A DNA stretch of 14,328 bases, taken from positions 1 to 14,328 of the forward strand of contig JAVHOA010000058.1 of the NCBI GenBank assembly GCA_036169815.1, given 5' to 3'. This DNA comes from Hydrocurvibacter sp036169815 (GTDB lineage Bacteria; Campylobacterota; Campylobacteria; Campylobacterales; Sulfurimonadaceae). The position numbers were made by a program, and so were the translations under genes. Positions 1 through 6,934 of the stretch are shown piece after piece (position 1 is the stretch's first letter; each line of letters starts with the position of its first letter). Under the pieces are notes generated by a model, which had not been told where the DNA came from, did not search any database, and was given only the letters and a program-made list of their open reading frames with translations.

Positions 1-180
1 ATAGGCTTGTTCGTATTGTAAAGCAATACCTCTAAAAAGTTACTTGTTTACTGCCAACAAAGAAATAAAAAATATTGATACCAATCGACATAAACAAGCT
101 ACGAGTCAAAACTACTCTTCGCTAAAATGATACTTCTGACTTTAGAAATGCCCTTAAAATAATTAAAAAAAGGAGATTGT
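1..180. other. Upstream non-coding region of the flavin reductase-trpB operon
   Basis: No credible gene is visible in these AT-rich 180 bases. They hold a small inverted repeat at 13-29, TAAAAT boxes at 123-128 and 155-160 that could serve as a -10 element (neither has a convincing TTGACA-like -35), and a clear ribosome binding site AGGAG at 171-175 for the gene at 181. The promoter of the trpB trio is probably here, but I cannot say which box is used. Confidence 0.4.
13..29. repeat. Inverted repeat GTATTG-N5-CAATAC
   Basis: GTATTG (13-18) and CAATAC (24-29) form a perfect 6-bp stem with a 5-base loop. No T-run follows on either strand, so it is not a standard terminator. It could be an operator, a leader hairpin or chance. 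Confidence 0.3.
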
Positions 181-702
181 ATGTTTACAACAGCCGCACA
201 ACTTGATAGTTCTTGCCATCCACAACCACGCCCAACAGCATTGCTTACATGTAAGCAAAATATTATGCCACTCTCTTGGCATATGCCAATCTCAAAATCA
301 CCTTTTATGGTTGCTATTTGTGTGCGCGATGAAAATTATTCTTATGAACTTTTACATGAGTACAAAGAGTTTGCACTCAATTTTTTAGATATCAATTATT
401 ACCAAGCTTTTGCAAGTACGGGTGAATTGCATGGACAAAATATTGACAAATTCGCACTCGCAGGGCTTACATGTAAGAGCGCACAAACCATACAAACAAG
501 TTTAATAGATGAATCCTATATGATTTATGAATGCAGTATTGTTGATATTTTAAACTACGGAGATCACGATCTTTTTGTTGCCAAAGTCAATCTTGTACAC
601 AACAAAGATACAAGTGATGAAAAACCCACACTTTTTATGGGAAGAGGTCGCTATGAAACACTCAGCGGTCACATAAGACAAGTAAAAAGAGAGAAAAAAT
701 AA
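181..702 (+). CDS. Flavin reductase-like domain protein (FMN-binding split-barrel family)
   Basis: This 173-residue protein resembles the flavin reductase-like/flavoredoxin family (PF01613), soluble FMN-binding split barrels that pass electrons from NAD(P)H or partner proteins to flavin. Family-like features are RPTALLT near residue 17, the NIMPLSW strand near 27-33, the pattern of small and hydrophobic residues through SPFMVAICV, a conserved-looking FALNFLD segment, and AGLT near residue 93. The length fits a single-domain member. The ATG at 181 follows AGGAG by 5 bases. The stop shares one base with the trpB start (TAATG at 700-704), so the two are probably translationally coupled. Two exact copies of a palindromic repeat lie in frame and both encode LTCK, replacing residues that usually vary in this family. 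The exact substrate or electron partner cannot be told from the sequence. Confidence 0.85.
   Translation: MFTTAAQLDSSCHPQPRPTALLTCKQNIMPLSWHMPISKSPFMVAICVRDENYSYELLHEYKEFALNFLDINYYQAFASTGELHGQNIDKFALAGLTCKSAQTIQTSLIDESYMIYECSIVDILNYGDHDLFVAKVNLVHNKDTSDEKPTLFMGRGRYETLSGHIRQVKREKK
243..256. repeat. Palindrome copy 1, core CTTACATGTAAG (exact)
   Basis: This is the longest copy: TTGCTTACATGTAAGCAA at 241-258 is an 18-bp perfect palindrome. It lies inside the flavin reductase gene and is read as L-L-T-C-K-Q. Confidence 0.85.
466..477. repeat. Palindrome copy 2, core CTTACATGTAAG (exact)
   Basis: Second exact 12-bp copy in the same gene, 223 bases after copy 1 and in the same reading phase, again read as L-T-C-K (AGLTCKSA). 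Confidence 0.85.
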
Positions 703-1910
703 TGCAAAACTATATCCCAAGCGCTTTTTTAAGCGATCCTGATGAACAGGGGCATTTTGGCAAATTTGGTGGACGCTATGTTCCTGAAACCCTGATGCCA
801 ATTCTCATAGAGCTTGATGCGCTTTATAAATCCGTACGCTTTGATGAAGCGTTTTGGAGTGAGGTCAATTACTATCTCAAGGAGTATGTAGGTCGTCCCT
901 CTCCACTTTATAGAGCCGATTCTATTTCTCGCGAGATAGGTGCGGATATTTACTTAAAGCGTGAAGACTTAAACCACACTGGTGCGCACAAAATAAACAA
1001 CACCATTGTGCAGGGTTTGCTTGCCAAAAAGATGGGTAAAACCAAAGTCATAGCAGAAACAGGGGCAGGCCAACATGGCGTAGCAACGGCGACAGTTGCC
1101 GCACTTATGGGACTAGAGTGTGAGATTTTTATGGGTGCAAAAGATGTGGAGCGCCAAGAGCTCAATGTGTTTCGTATGAAGCTGATGGGCGCAAAAGTGC
1201 ATGCGGTGACTTCTGGAAGCAAGACCCTCAAAGATGCGATGAATGATGCCATCCGCCATTGGGTTTCGCATGCACGCGATACCTTTTATATCATTGGAAC
1301 CGCGGCAGGCCCGCATCCATACCCGCTGATGGTGAGAGATTTTCAAGCCATTATCAGTTATGAAGCAAAAAAACAGATTTTAGAGTCCACTGGGAGTTTG
1401 CCTGATTATGTGCTTGCATGTATTGGCGGTGGCAGTAATGCACTTGGGATGTTTGCGCACTTTATAGAAGAGCCATCCACGCAGTGCATCGGCATCGAAG
1501 CTGGCGGGCACGGGCTTTCTACTGGCAAACATGGAGCGAGTTTGGCGCTTGGAAAACCTGGCATATTACACGGACAAATGAGCTATTTATTGCAAACAGA
1601 AGATGGTCAAATCAATGAAGCGCACTCAATCTCTGCGGGACTTGATTATCCAGGGATTGGACCTGAACACTCTTTTCTTATGGAAAGTGGTAAAGTTATG
1701 TACGACAACGTCACAGATGATGAAGCCGTGGAAGCCTTTGTCTGGTTGAGCCGTGCTGAGGGAATAGTTCCTGCTTTTGAGAGTGCGCATGCCATTGCGT
1801 ATTTAAAAAAGATGCCCAAAGAGATGATTTGTGGTAAAAAGATAATAGTAAGTCTCTCAGGCAGAGGCGATAAAGATATGATCCAAGCGATGCAAATCTT
1901 AAAATTATAG
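702..1910 (+). CDS. trpB: Tryptophan synthase beta subunit
   Basis: TrpB is the PLP enzyme that condenses indole with L-serine to make L-tryptophan, normally as an alpha2-beta2 complex with TrpA. The 402-residue protein has the TrpB1 hallmarks: GRYVPETLM near the N terminus, LNHTGAHKINN with the PLP lysine at K97, the catalytic glutamate E119 in AETGAGQHG, and the PLP-phosphate loop GGGSNA at 241-246. The C-terminal LSGRGDKD is also typical. The length is normal and nothing looks broken. The ATG overlaps the previous stop by one base. No trpA or other trp gene is adjacent. Its neighbours are a flavin reductase-like gene and, 9 bases downstream, an SDR gene. The partner TrpA must be encoded elsewhere, or this copy is a salvage-type enzyme using free indole. 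The latter is inference. Confidence 0.97.
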   Translation: MQNYIPSAFLSDPDEQGHFGKFGGRYVPETLMPILIELDALYKSVRFDEAFWSEVNYYLKEYVGRPSPLYRADSISREIGADIYLKREDLNHTGAHKINNTIVQGLLAKKMGKTKVIAETGAGQHGVATATVAALMGLECEIFMGAKDVERQELNVFRMKLMGAKVHAVTSGSKTLKDAMNDAIRHWVSHARDTFYIIGTAAGPHPYPLMVRDFQAIISYEAKKQILESTGSLPDYVLACIGGGSNALGMFAHFIEEPSTQCIGIEAGGHGLSTGKHGASLALGKPGILHGQMSYLLQTEDGQINEAHSISAGLDYPGIGPEHSFLMESGKVMYDNVTDDEAVEAFVWLSRAEGIVPAFESAHAIAYLKKMPKEMICGKKIIVSLSGRGDKDMIQAMQILKL

Positions 1911-1919
1911 GAGCCAATT

Positions 1920-2744
1920 ATGAAAGTAGCCATCACGGGTGCAAGCGGATTTGTAGCAAAGCATCTTATAAAAACTTTTAGCGATTTTGTAGTCATCGAT
2001 AGAAAAGACAGCAAAGAGCAGATAGTTGCAAAACTCAAAGGTGTCAAAGTTGTTATCAACTTAGCGGGCGCGCCCATCATCAAGCGCTGGAATGAGTCTT
2101 ATAAAAAACTCTTGCATAGTAGCCGTATTAACACCACGCGCACACTTGTGAGCGCTATCAATGAAAGCGATGTTGCGCATTTTATCTCCACTTCTGCGGT
2201 TGGTGTGTATAAAAATGGTTTGGCTTCATCAGAAGATGCCACAGAGCTTGGAGATGATTTCTTAGCTACTTTAGTGAAAGCGTGGGAAGCTGAAGCGAAA
2301 AAATGCCAGAAAAAAACGACTATTTTGCGATTTGGCGTTGTTTTGGGCGCTGATGGCGGAGCGCTTGCACAGATGCTACCTCCTTTTAAACTCGGGCTTG
2401 GTGGCATTATTGGCGATGGAAAAATGATGACAAGTTGGATTGCAGTCGATGATTTAGTGCAAATTTATACGTTTATTATTGAAAACTCTTTAGAGGGAGT
2501 TTTCAATGCAACTGCACCAAATCCTGTAAGTAACTACACTTTTACAAAAAATCTTGGAGCTGTTTTGCACCGACCTACAATCTTTCCTGTTCCTGTATTT
2601 GTACTCAAACTCCTTTTTGGAGAGGGAGCAAGCGTGCTCACCGACTCTAAAGAGGTATATCCAAAAGCGCTTGAAGCGGCTGGATTTGTGTTTCGATATC
2701 CGACTATCAAAGAAGCTTTAGAGCATATCGCACTGTTTGAATAG
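1920..2744 (+). CDS. TIGR01777 family SDR epimerase (YfcH-like)
   Basis: This 274-residue protein belongs to the TIGR01777/SDR39U1 branch of atypical short-chain dehydrogenases, an NAD(P)-dependent Rossmann family whose substrate is not established. The N terminus has the nucleotide-binding ITGASGFVAKHL. NLAGAPI near residue 50 is the family signature. ISTSAVGVY carries the serine and tyrosine of the SDR active-site region, though the usual YxxxK is not clear. LRFGVVLGADGGALAQML and the C-terminal EVYPKALEAAGFVFRYPTIKEAL segment (DUF1731-like) complete the pattern. The ATG follows AGGAGCC and begins 9 bases after trpB, so it is probably the last gene of that transcript. Homologues are sometimes labelled a SulA-type cell division inhibitor, which this sequence does not support. 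The length is slightly short for the family but the ends look intact. Confidence 0.88.
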   Translation: MKVAITGASGFVAKHLIKTFSDFVVIDRKDSKEQIVAKLKGVKVVINLAGAPIIKRWNESYKKLLHSSRINTTRTLVSAINESDVAHFISTSAVGVYKNGLASSEDATELGDDFLATLVKAWEAEAKKCQKKTTILRFGVVLGADGGALAQMLPPFKLGLGGIIGDGKMMTSWIAVDDLVQIYTFIIENSLEGVFNATAPNPVSNYTFTKNLGAVLHRPTIFPVPVFVLKLLFGEGASVLTDSKEVYPKALEAAGFVFRYPTIKEALEHIALFE

Positions 2745-2838
2745 GCCTCATCGTGCTTTTTTAATGAACTGACATACATAAGATACAAAAAATCTTTTAT
2801 CTGCCCTAAACTGTCAAATAGTTCAATGAAAAGGTTTT
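2745..2838. other. Intergenic gap before hemH
   Basis: These 94 AT-rich bases separate two probable transcripts. A T-run follows GTGC at about 2757-2762 but has no real stem. A 5-bp AAGAT/ATCTT pair (2780-2784 with 2792-2796) is too weak to call a terminator. TAAGAT at 2779-2784 is a possible -10 box for hemH without a clear -35. AAGG at 2831-2834 is the hemH ribosome binding site. Confidence 0.4.
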
Positions 2839-3780
2839 ATGATGAAAAAAGCGATACTTCTTTTAAATATGGGCGGGCCAAACAACTTGGATGAGGTGCA
2901 ACTTTTTTTAAAAAATATGTTCAACGATAAACGTATTATTCCAGCACCTCAGCCTATCCGTGCGATGATTGCCAAACTTATTATTTTTAAAAGACTCAAA
3001 GAGTCTCAAGGCAACTACAAAAAAATCGGGGGAAAATCTCCTATTGTGGCGTACACGCAAGCGCTTATCGACTTACTAGAAAAAAATGTGGACGCTTCTG
3101 TTCATATGGTGATGCGCTACACGCCTCCTTTTGCAAAAGATGTAGTGGCAAATCTTCAAGATGTCGATGAGATTTATGCTATTCCACTCTATCCGCACTA
3201 CTCAAAAACAACAACACTCTCAAGCATGGAAGATTTAACCCAAACACTTAAAAAGTACAACATTGGCGCAAAACTCAAAACTATTGATTCGTTTTATAGT
3301 GATGAAACATACAATCTTTGCATTGTTGAGCGGATTAAAGAGGCTTTAAATGGAGAAGACCCAAGCGATTTTGAGTTGGTTTTTTCAGCGCACGGCTTGC
3401 CACAAAGAAATATTGATCAAGGTGATCCATATCAAAAGCAACTCAAATACAATCTTTTTCATGCGCGCAAAGCACTTTTTCAAGCAGGCATAGAGTTTCA
3501 TAACACCCATCTTGCCTACCAGTCGCGCCTTGGGCCAGCGCAGTGGATTAAACCCTATTTAGAAACGAAACTCGCGGCTTTAAAAAAGAAAAAAGTGATT
3601 CTCTATCCACTCGCTTTTACAGTTGATAATTCTGAAACCGAGTATGAACTGGTTTTAGAGTACAAAGAGATAGCCGATGAACTTGGTTTTAGTGACTATC
3701 GTGTGGCAAAAGCGCCAAATGACCATCCGCTTTTTGTCCAATCGCTTTGTAATATTTATGAAAGTATGCAGAACGCATGA
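2839..3780 (+). CDS. hemH: Ferrochelatase (protoporphyrin/coproporphyrin ferrochelatase)
   Basis: HemH inserts ferrous iron into a porphyrin in the last steps of haem synthesis, in the cytoplasm or at the membrane face. Diagnostic parts of this 313-residue protein are LLLNMGGP at the N terminus, IPLYPHYS (about 115-122) with the following TTTLSSM, the metal-binding histidine H185 in VFSAHGLPQ, YQSRLGPAQWIKPY (227-240), and the acidic DNSETEYE with E266 as the likely partner of H185. The length is typical. An ATG at 2842 is an equally possible start and sits 7 bases after AAGG, a better spacing than the 4 bases for 2839. The gene ends in an ATGA overlap with the following FAD oxidoreductase, indicating coupled translation. 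Haem supply fits a respiratory lifestyle rich in cytochromes (inference). Confidence 0.97.
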   Translation: MMKKAILLLNMGGPNNLDEVQLFLKNMFNDKRIIPAPQPIRAMIAKLIIFKRLKESQGNYKKIGGKSPIVAYTQALIDLLEKNVDASVHMVMRYTPPFAKDVVANLQDVDEIYAIPLYPHYSKTTTLSSMEDLTQTLKKYNIGAKLKTIDSFYSDETYNLCIVERIKEALNGEDPSDFELVFSAHGLPQRNIDQGDPYQKQLKYNLFHARKALFQAGIEFHNTHLAYQSRLGPAQWIKPYLETKLAALKKKKVILYPLAFTVDNSETEYELVLEYKEIADELGFSDYRVAKAPNDHPLFVQSLCNIYESMQNA

Positions 3781-5198
3781 ATGATTTTGCAGTTGTAGGC
3801 TCAGGCGTCGGTGGCAGTAGCATTGCGGCCTATTTGAGCCATAAAGGGTATGATGTTGCACTTTTTGAAAAAGAGCCTTACCTTGGCGGCTGCAGCTCTA
3901 CATTTTGCAAAAAAGGGTACTACTATAACACGGGTGCAACAACGCTTGCGGGGTATGAAGAGGGGCATGTTGTCAAAGAGTTTTTAGATGAGCTTGGCAT
4001 AGTGCCAGATGTAAAAACGTGTGATCCCTCTATTGTCATTATACAAAACGGTAAAGTTGTACCCCGTTATAACAATCTTGAGCAATTTTTACAAGCGCTA
4101 GAGGCTTTGCATCCACACCCTAAAAATAGGGAATTTTGGAGTTTAGTGCACAGCTTGGGTAAACAGTTTTATACTCAAAGAGGGTATGGCTATGCCAACA
4201 GCTCTGCTTTAGCAAAACTTATCTCTTTGACCTCTTATCTTCCTTTATTTGCACGATTTTATAAATATCTTTTTGTGAATGCAAGAAGTTTTATTGTTGA
4301 TTTTTTTGGCGAAATATCACAGGAGTATCTTGATTTTTTAGATGCGCAACTCCTCATCGTTGCACAAGCCAAAACCCCTGAAGTCAATTTTTTTACAGCT
4401 TCCCTTGCCCTTGGCTACACTTTCAATGAAAACCATTATGTTATGGGTGGATTTGATAGCTTGTTTGCGCAACTAGGTGCCAAAGTCAAAGAGGTGCACA
4501 CCAACTGTGCTATTGAGCATATTGAGCGAAGAAATGGCTTTTTTATCCTTCATTCTGATAAAAAAAAATATAGTGCAAGAAATATCATATTAAATAGTAC
4601 AATCTACGATAGTGAGCGCTATTTTGATGATAAAGAGATAAAGCAATACTATAAAAAATATAAAAAACTCAGCAATACTCAAAGCTCCTTTATGGTGTAT
4701 ATGACCATAAAAAGTGACGCAGATTTTTACCATCATTACCAACTTATTCAAAAAGAGCAGATTGAAGATACACTCTCACAAGCGCTTTTTGTCTCTTTTT
4801 CTGACAAAGAGGATGACAAAATTGCACCAAAAGGGCACTACAGTCTCACCGCTTCCATCCACACAGATGCGCTTTTTTGGAACAATAAAGCAAGCTATAA
4901 AGCGCAAAAAGAGCGTTTACATAAGCGATTATCGGATATAATCTGCCAAACACTTGGTATTGAGCAAGTACAAATTGTTGTCAGTTTTGCAGCGACGCCA
5001 AACACCTTTAAAAACTATATCAATCGCTCGCAACTCGGAGGAAATCCCATCACGATGAAAAACTTTCTTCCAAAACTCCCTGGCAATGACACACCAATTG
5101 CAGGGCTCTATCATGTCGGCGATAGTGTCTATCCTGCGCAAGGTTGGCCTGGTGTGATGATGGGTGTAAACAATTTAAAAGGGCGCTTACATGTATGA
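3777..5198 (+). CDS. CrtI/carotenoid-isomerase-like FAD-dependent oxidoreductase
   Basis: This 473-residue flavoprotein belongs to the amine oxidase/phytoene desaturase superfamily. The N terminus has the dinucleotide-binding GSGVGG (8-13), the acidic strand end FEKE, and GGCSST, which contacts FAD in the CrtI/CrtO/CRTISO group. The C terminus has GLYHVGDSVYPAQGWPGVMMG, the second FAD motif in the form typical of carotenoid isomerases and desaturases. There is no signal peptide or obvious membrane segment. It overlaps hemH by 4 bases (ATGA), and its last 8 bases overlap the next kinase gene. No carotenoid gene is nearby. HemY-type protoporphyrinogen oxidases are in the same superfamily, so a role in porphyrin or another polyene oxidation is conceivable from the position next to hemH, but the C-terminal motif favours the CRTISO-like group. 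The substrate is unknown. Confidence 0.85.
   Translation: MNDFAVVGSGVGGSSIAAYLSHKGYDVALFEKEPYLGGCSSTFCKKGYYYNTGATTLAGYEEGHVVKEFLDELGIVPDVKTCDPSIVIIQNGKVVPRYNNLEQFLQALEALHPHPKNREFWSLVHSLGKQFYTQRGYGYANSSALAKLISLTSYLPLFARFYKYLFVNARSFIVDFFGEISQEYLDFLDAQLLIVAQAKTPEVNFFTASLALGYTFNENHYVMGGFDSLFAQLGAKVKEVHTNCAIEHIERRNGFFILHSDKKKYSARNIILNSTIYDSERYFDDKEIKQYYKKYKKLSNTQSSFMVYMTIKSDADFYHHYQLIQKEQIEDTLSQALFVSFSDKEDDKIAPKGHYSLTASIHTDALFWNNKASYKAQKERLHKRLSDIICQTLGIEQVQIVVSFAATPNTFKNYINRSQLGGNPITMKNFLPKLPGNDTPIAGLYHVGDSVYPAQGWPGVMMGVNNLKGRLHV
5185..5196. repeat. Palindrome variant, GCTTACATGTAT, at the kinase start
   Basis: One half is intact (GCTTACATGTA) and the other has diverged. It spans the end of the oxidoreductase gene (read R-L-H-V-stop), and its central ATG (5191-5193) is the start codon of the next gene. 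Confidence 0.6.
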
Positions 5199-6192
5199 TA
5201 TTGAACTCACTATAAAACTGCGTGACTGGGTGTATATCCTGCTTATTGGTATTGTGATGGGGTCGATGCTCTCTGGTTTTGGCTATATTCTTTTGGGCCA
5301 TTCTTGGAGTGATGGCGCTTTGTATGGCATTTTACTTGGATTTTGTATCACCACTTTTTCTCTTATCTCCATTACAAGTATGAACAAAACAATACTGCCA
5401 AATATAGAAAAACCTTTTTGGATTCCCACAGCGATTTTGTTTTCATTTTTATCTGGTTTTTTAGGTACACAGCTGAGCATCTATCTTGCTTTGGGTTTTG
5501 GCATCAAAGTGCTTGCGCTCTTTGAGGAGAATATGCTCAGCGTTTCGACTTTTATGGGTGCGATGACCTATGTGGTGGGTGCACTCCTTTATCAATTTGT
5601 AAAGATGCGCAATGGCAAAGAGCAAGTTGATAGTGACTATGTCCAAAGCCGCCTCAAATCGCTTGAGCGCCAACTCAATCCTCATTTTCTTTTTAATGCC
5701 CTCAACTCTATCGCCGAACTTGTGCATCAAGATAGCAATAAAGCAGAAGAGGCGATTTTGAAACTCTCCTCTTTTTTGCGCAACACTATGAACGAAAAAG
5801 CACTTATTAGCTTAAATGAAGAGCTTAAAAATGTGCAAGAGTATGTGGACCTTGAAAATATCCGCTTTTCTGGCAGGATCCATTTGCACCAGAAGAGTGA
5901 AAAAAATGCACTCAGTGTTCCAAAATTTTCTATTCAGCTTCTTGTTGAAAATGCAATCAAACATGGGTTTTTACCAAACCAAGAGCTCCATATAAGCGTA
6001 GAAGTAGATGGAAAAGCCATACATGTAAGCAATGATGGCAAACCGATTTTAAAAAAAGAGTTTGGCATCGGCTTGCAAAACCTTGATCAGCGATTGGGTT
6101 TGCTTGTGGATGGGTACTTAGAAGTAGGGCAGAGTAGAGAAACTCTGTTTATTATTCATTTAGGAGGTAGAGATGAAAATACTCATCGTTGA
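5191..6192 (+). CDS. LytS/YehU-type membrane sensor histidine kinase
   Basis: This 333-residue kinase is of the His_kinase (PF06580) type that pairs with LytTR regulators. About four hydrophobic segments lie in the first 138 residues (roughly 13-36, 43-63, 78-100 and 117-137) and form a membrane sensor with almost no periplasmic domain. They are followed by a linker and the phospho-acceptor box LERQLNPHFLFNALNS with H165. The ATPase region has LVENAIKHG with N254 and a GIGLQNL glycine box near the C terminus. The start at 5191 lies inside the previous gene and inside a degraded palindromic repeat. Only a weak purine-rich AAAAGGG precedes it, suggesting translation coupled to the oxidoreductase. 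The last 20 bases overlap the response regulator, which is its likely partner. The signal is unknown. The link to haem or redox state is inferred from position only. Confidence 0.93.
   Translation: MYDIELTIKLRDWVYILLIGIVMGSMLSGFGYILLGHSWSDGALYGILLGFCITTFSLISITSMNKTILPNIEKPFWIPTAILFSFLSGFLGTQLSIYLALGFGIKVLALFEENMLSVSTFMGAMTYVVGALLYQFVKMRNGKEQVDSDYVQSRLKSLERQLNPHFLFNALNSIAELVHQDSNKAEEAILKLSSFLRNTMNEKALISLNEELKNVQEYVDLENIRFSGRIHLHQKSEKNALSVPKFSIQLLVENAIKHGFLPNQELHISVEVDGKAIHVSNDGKPILKKEFGIGLQNLDQRLGLLVDGYLEVGQSRETLFIIHLGGRDENTHR
6019..6030. repeat. Palindrome variant ATACATGTAAGC
   Basis: The right half is exact (ACATGTAAGC) and the left half has diverged. It lies inside the LytS-type kinase gene and is read I-H-V-S. 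Confidence 0.5.
6130..6150 (+). other. Terminator-like hairpin inside the kinase 3' end
   Basis: CAGAGT (6130-6135) pairs perfectly with ACTCTG (6142-6147) across a 6-base loop and is followed by TTTATTATT. It lies just before the Shine-Dalgarno sequence of the response regulator. It could attenuate or protect the message between kinase and regulator, or be a by-product of coding sequence. Confidence 0.35.
6162..6168 (+). promoter_or_regulatory. Strong ribosome binding site of the LytTR regulator
   Basis: AGGAGGT, a near-perfect Shine-Dalgarno sequence, lies within the kinase coding region 4 bases before the ATG at 6173. It is much stronger than the site of the kinase itself, implying more regulator than kinase. 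Confidence 0.8.
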
Positions 6193-6874
6193 TGATGAAG
6201 AGCTCGCAGTCACACGACTCGCCCGCATGCTCCAACAGCTTGGAAAAACAGATATTACCACCGCCGCTAGTGCACAAGAAGCGATAGAAAAAATCAAAAC
6301 AACCCATTTTGATCTTGCTTTTTTGGATATCAATATGCCACAAAGCAGTGGTCTTGAGCTTGGCTATGAACTGCGTTATCTTTCAAGTGATACGGCTATT
6401 ATCTTTCAAACTGCTTATGAGGAACATGCCCTCAAAGCCTATGATATCGGAGCCGTTGGTTACCTTGTTAAACCCTTTAGTCAAGAGCAACTTTCTCAAA
6501 CTATCCAAAGAGTCAAAACAAGTGTAAAAACAGAGGAAAATCTGCGCATTATGAGTAAAAACGGTGAAAACTATTATCTGCTGCAACCTCAAGAGATTTA
6601 CTATGTACAAGCAGATTTGAGTGAAGTGATGCTGAGAAGTGAAAAAGGGTTTTCTTACTATGCAAAAAAAATCTCAGACCTTGAACAACTCTTAGAGAAG
6701 TATGGTTTTGTCCGTATTCACCGCTCTTATTTGCTCAATATGAACAAGATTGACACCATGAGCACTATTGAACAAAGCAAGCTGCGATTCTCTTTTGTAG
6801 GCATCAAGGATCAAATCGATTCTAGCAAAGATGGTGCGAAAAACTTTAGAAATATGTTTGCGCAAAACAGTTAA
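6173..6874 (+). CDS. LytTR-family DNA-binding response regulator
   Basis: The 233-residue protein has an N-terminal receiver domain (about 1-115) with the acidic pair DDE at 7-9, phospho-acceptor D52 in FLDINMP, T80 and K100 in LVKPF. A LytTR DNA-binding domain follows (about 130-233), recognisable from YYLLQPQEIYYVQAD and FVRIHRSYLLNMNKI. Regulators of this type bind paired direct repeats upstream of target genes after phosphorylation by a LytS-type kinase, here almost certainly the overlapping gene before it. It has its own strong ribosome binding site. Length and motifs are complete. Targets are unknown. The hem-linked operon itself and the NADH dehydrogenase gene that follows are the nearest candidates, as inference. 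Confidence 0.95.
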   Translation: MKILIVDDEELAVTRLARMLQQLGKTDITTAASAQEAIEKIKTTHFDLAFLDINMPQSSGLELGYELRYLSSDTAIIFQTAYEEHALKAYDIGAVGYLVKPFSQEQLSQTIQRVKTSVKTEENLRIMSKNGENYYLLQPQEIYYVQADLSEVMLRSEKGFSYYAKKISDLEQLLEKYGFVRIHRSYLLNMNKIDTMSTIEQSKLRFSFVGIKDQIDSSKDGAKNFRNMFAQNS

Positions 6875-6934
6875 AGCTCCAAATAGATACAAAGTGCTAG
6901 CGTTCAATAAAATAATAAATATAGGGTCGTAATT
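6875..6934. other. Short AT-rich gap before the NADH dehydrogenase gene
   Basis: No terminator hairpin is visible after the response regulator. TAAAAT at 6908-6913 is a possible -10 element, but no -35 is apparent. AGGG at 6923-6926 is the probable ribosome binding site for the TTG start at 6935. Whether the next gene is transcribed separately or by read-through cannot be decided. Confidence 0.35.

Noticed and set aside
722..735. Hairpin CGCTT-TTTT-AAGCG at the start of trpB
   Set aside because: The 5-bp stem lies within conserved coding sequence without a following T-run. It is probably incidental.
550..801. Minus-strand open frame across the flavin reductase-trpB junction
   Set aside because: It lies opposite two well-supported genes, has no recognisable domain, and is cysteine/phenylalanine-rich as expected of an antisense shadow.
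1646..2083. 145-codon minus-strand open frame across trpB and the SDR gene
   Set aside because: It is an antisense shadow of two conserved genes, with no ribosome binding site or family resemblance.
2745..2800. Terminator after the SDR gene
   Set aside because: The T-run at about 2757 has no stem before it and the 5-bp AAGAT/ATCTT pair is too weak.
3777..5198. Calling the FAD oxidoreductase HemY because it follows hemH
   Set aside because: The C-terminal GDSVYPAQGWPGVMMG motif is closer to the CrtI/CRTISO group. Context alone is not enough.
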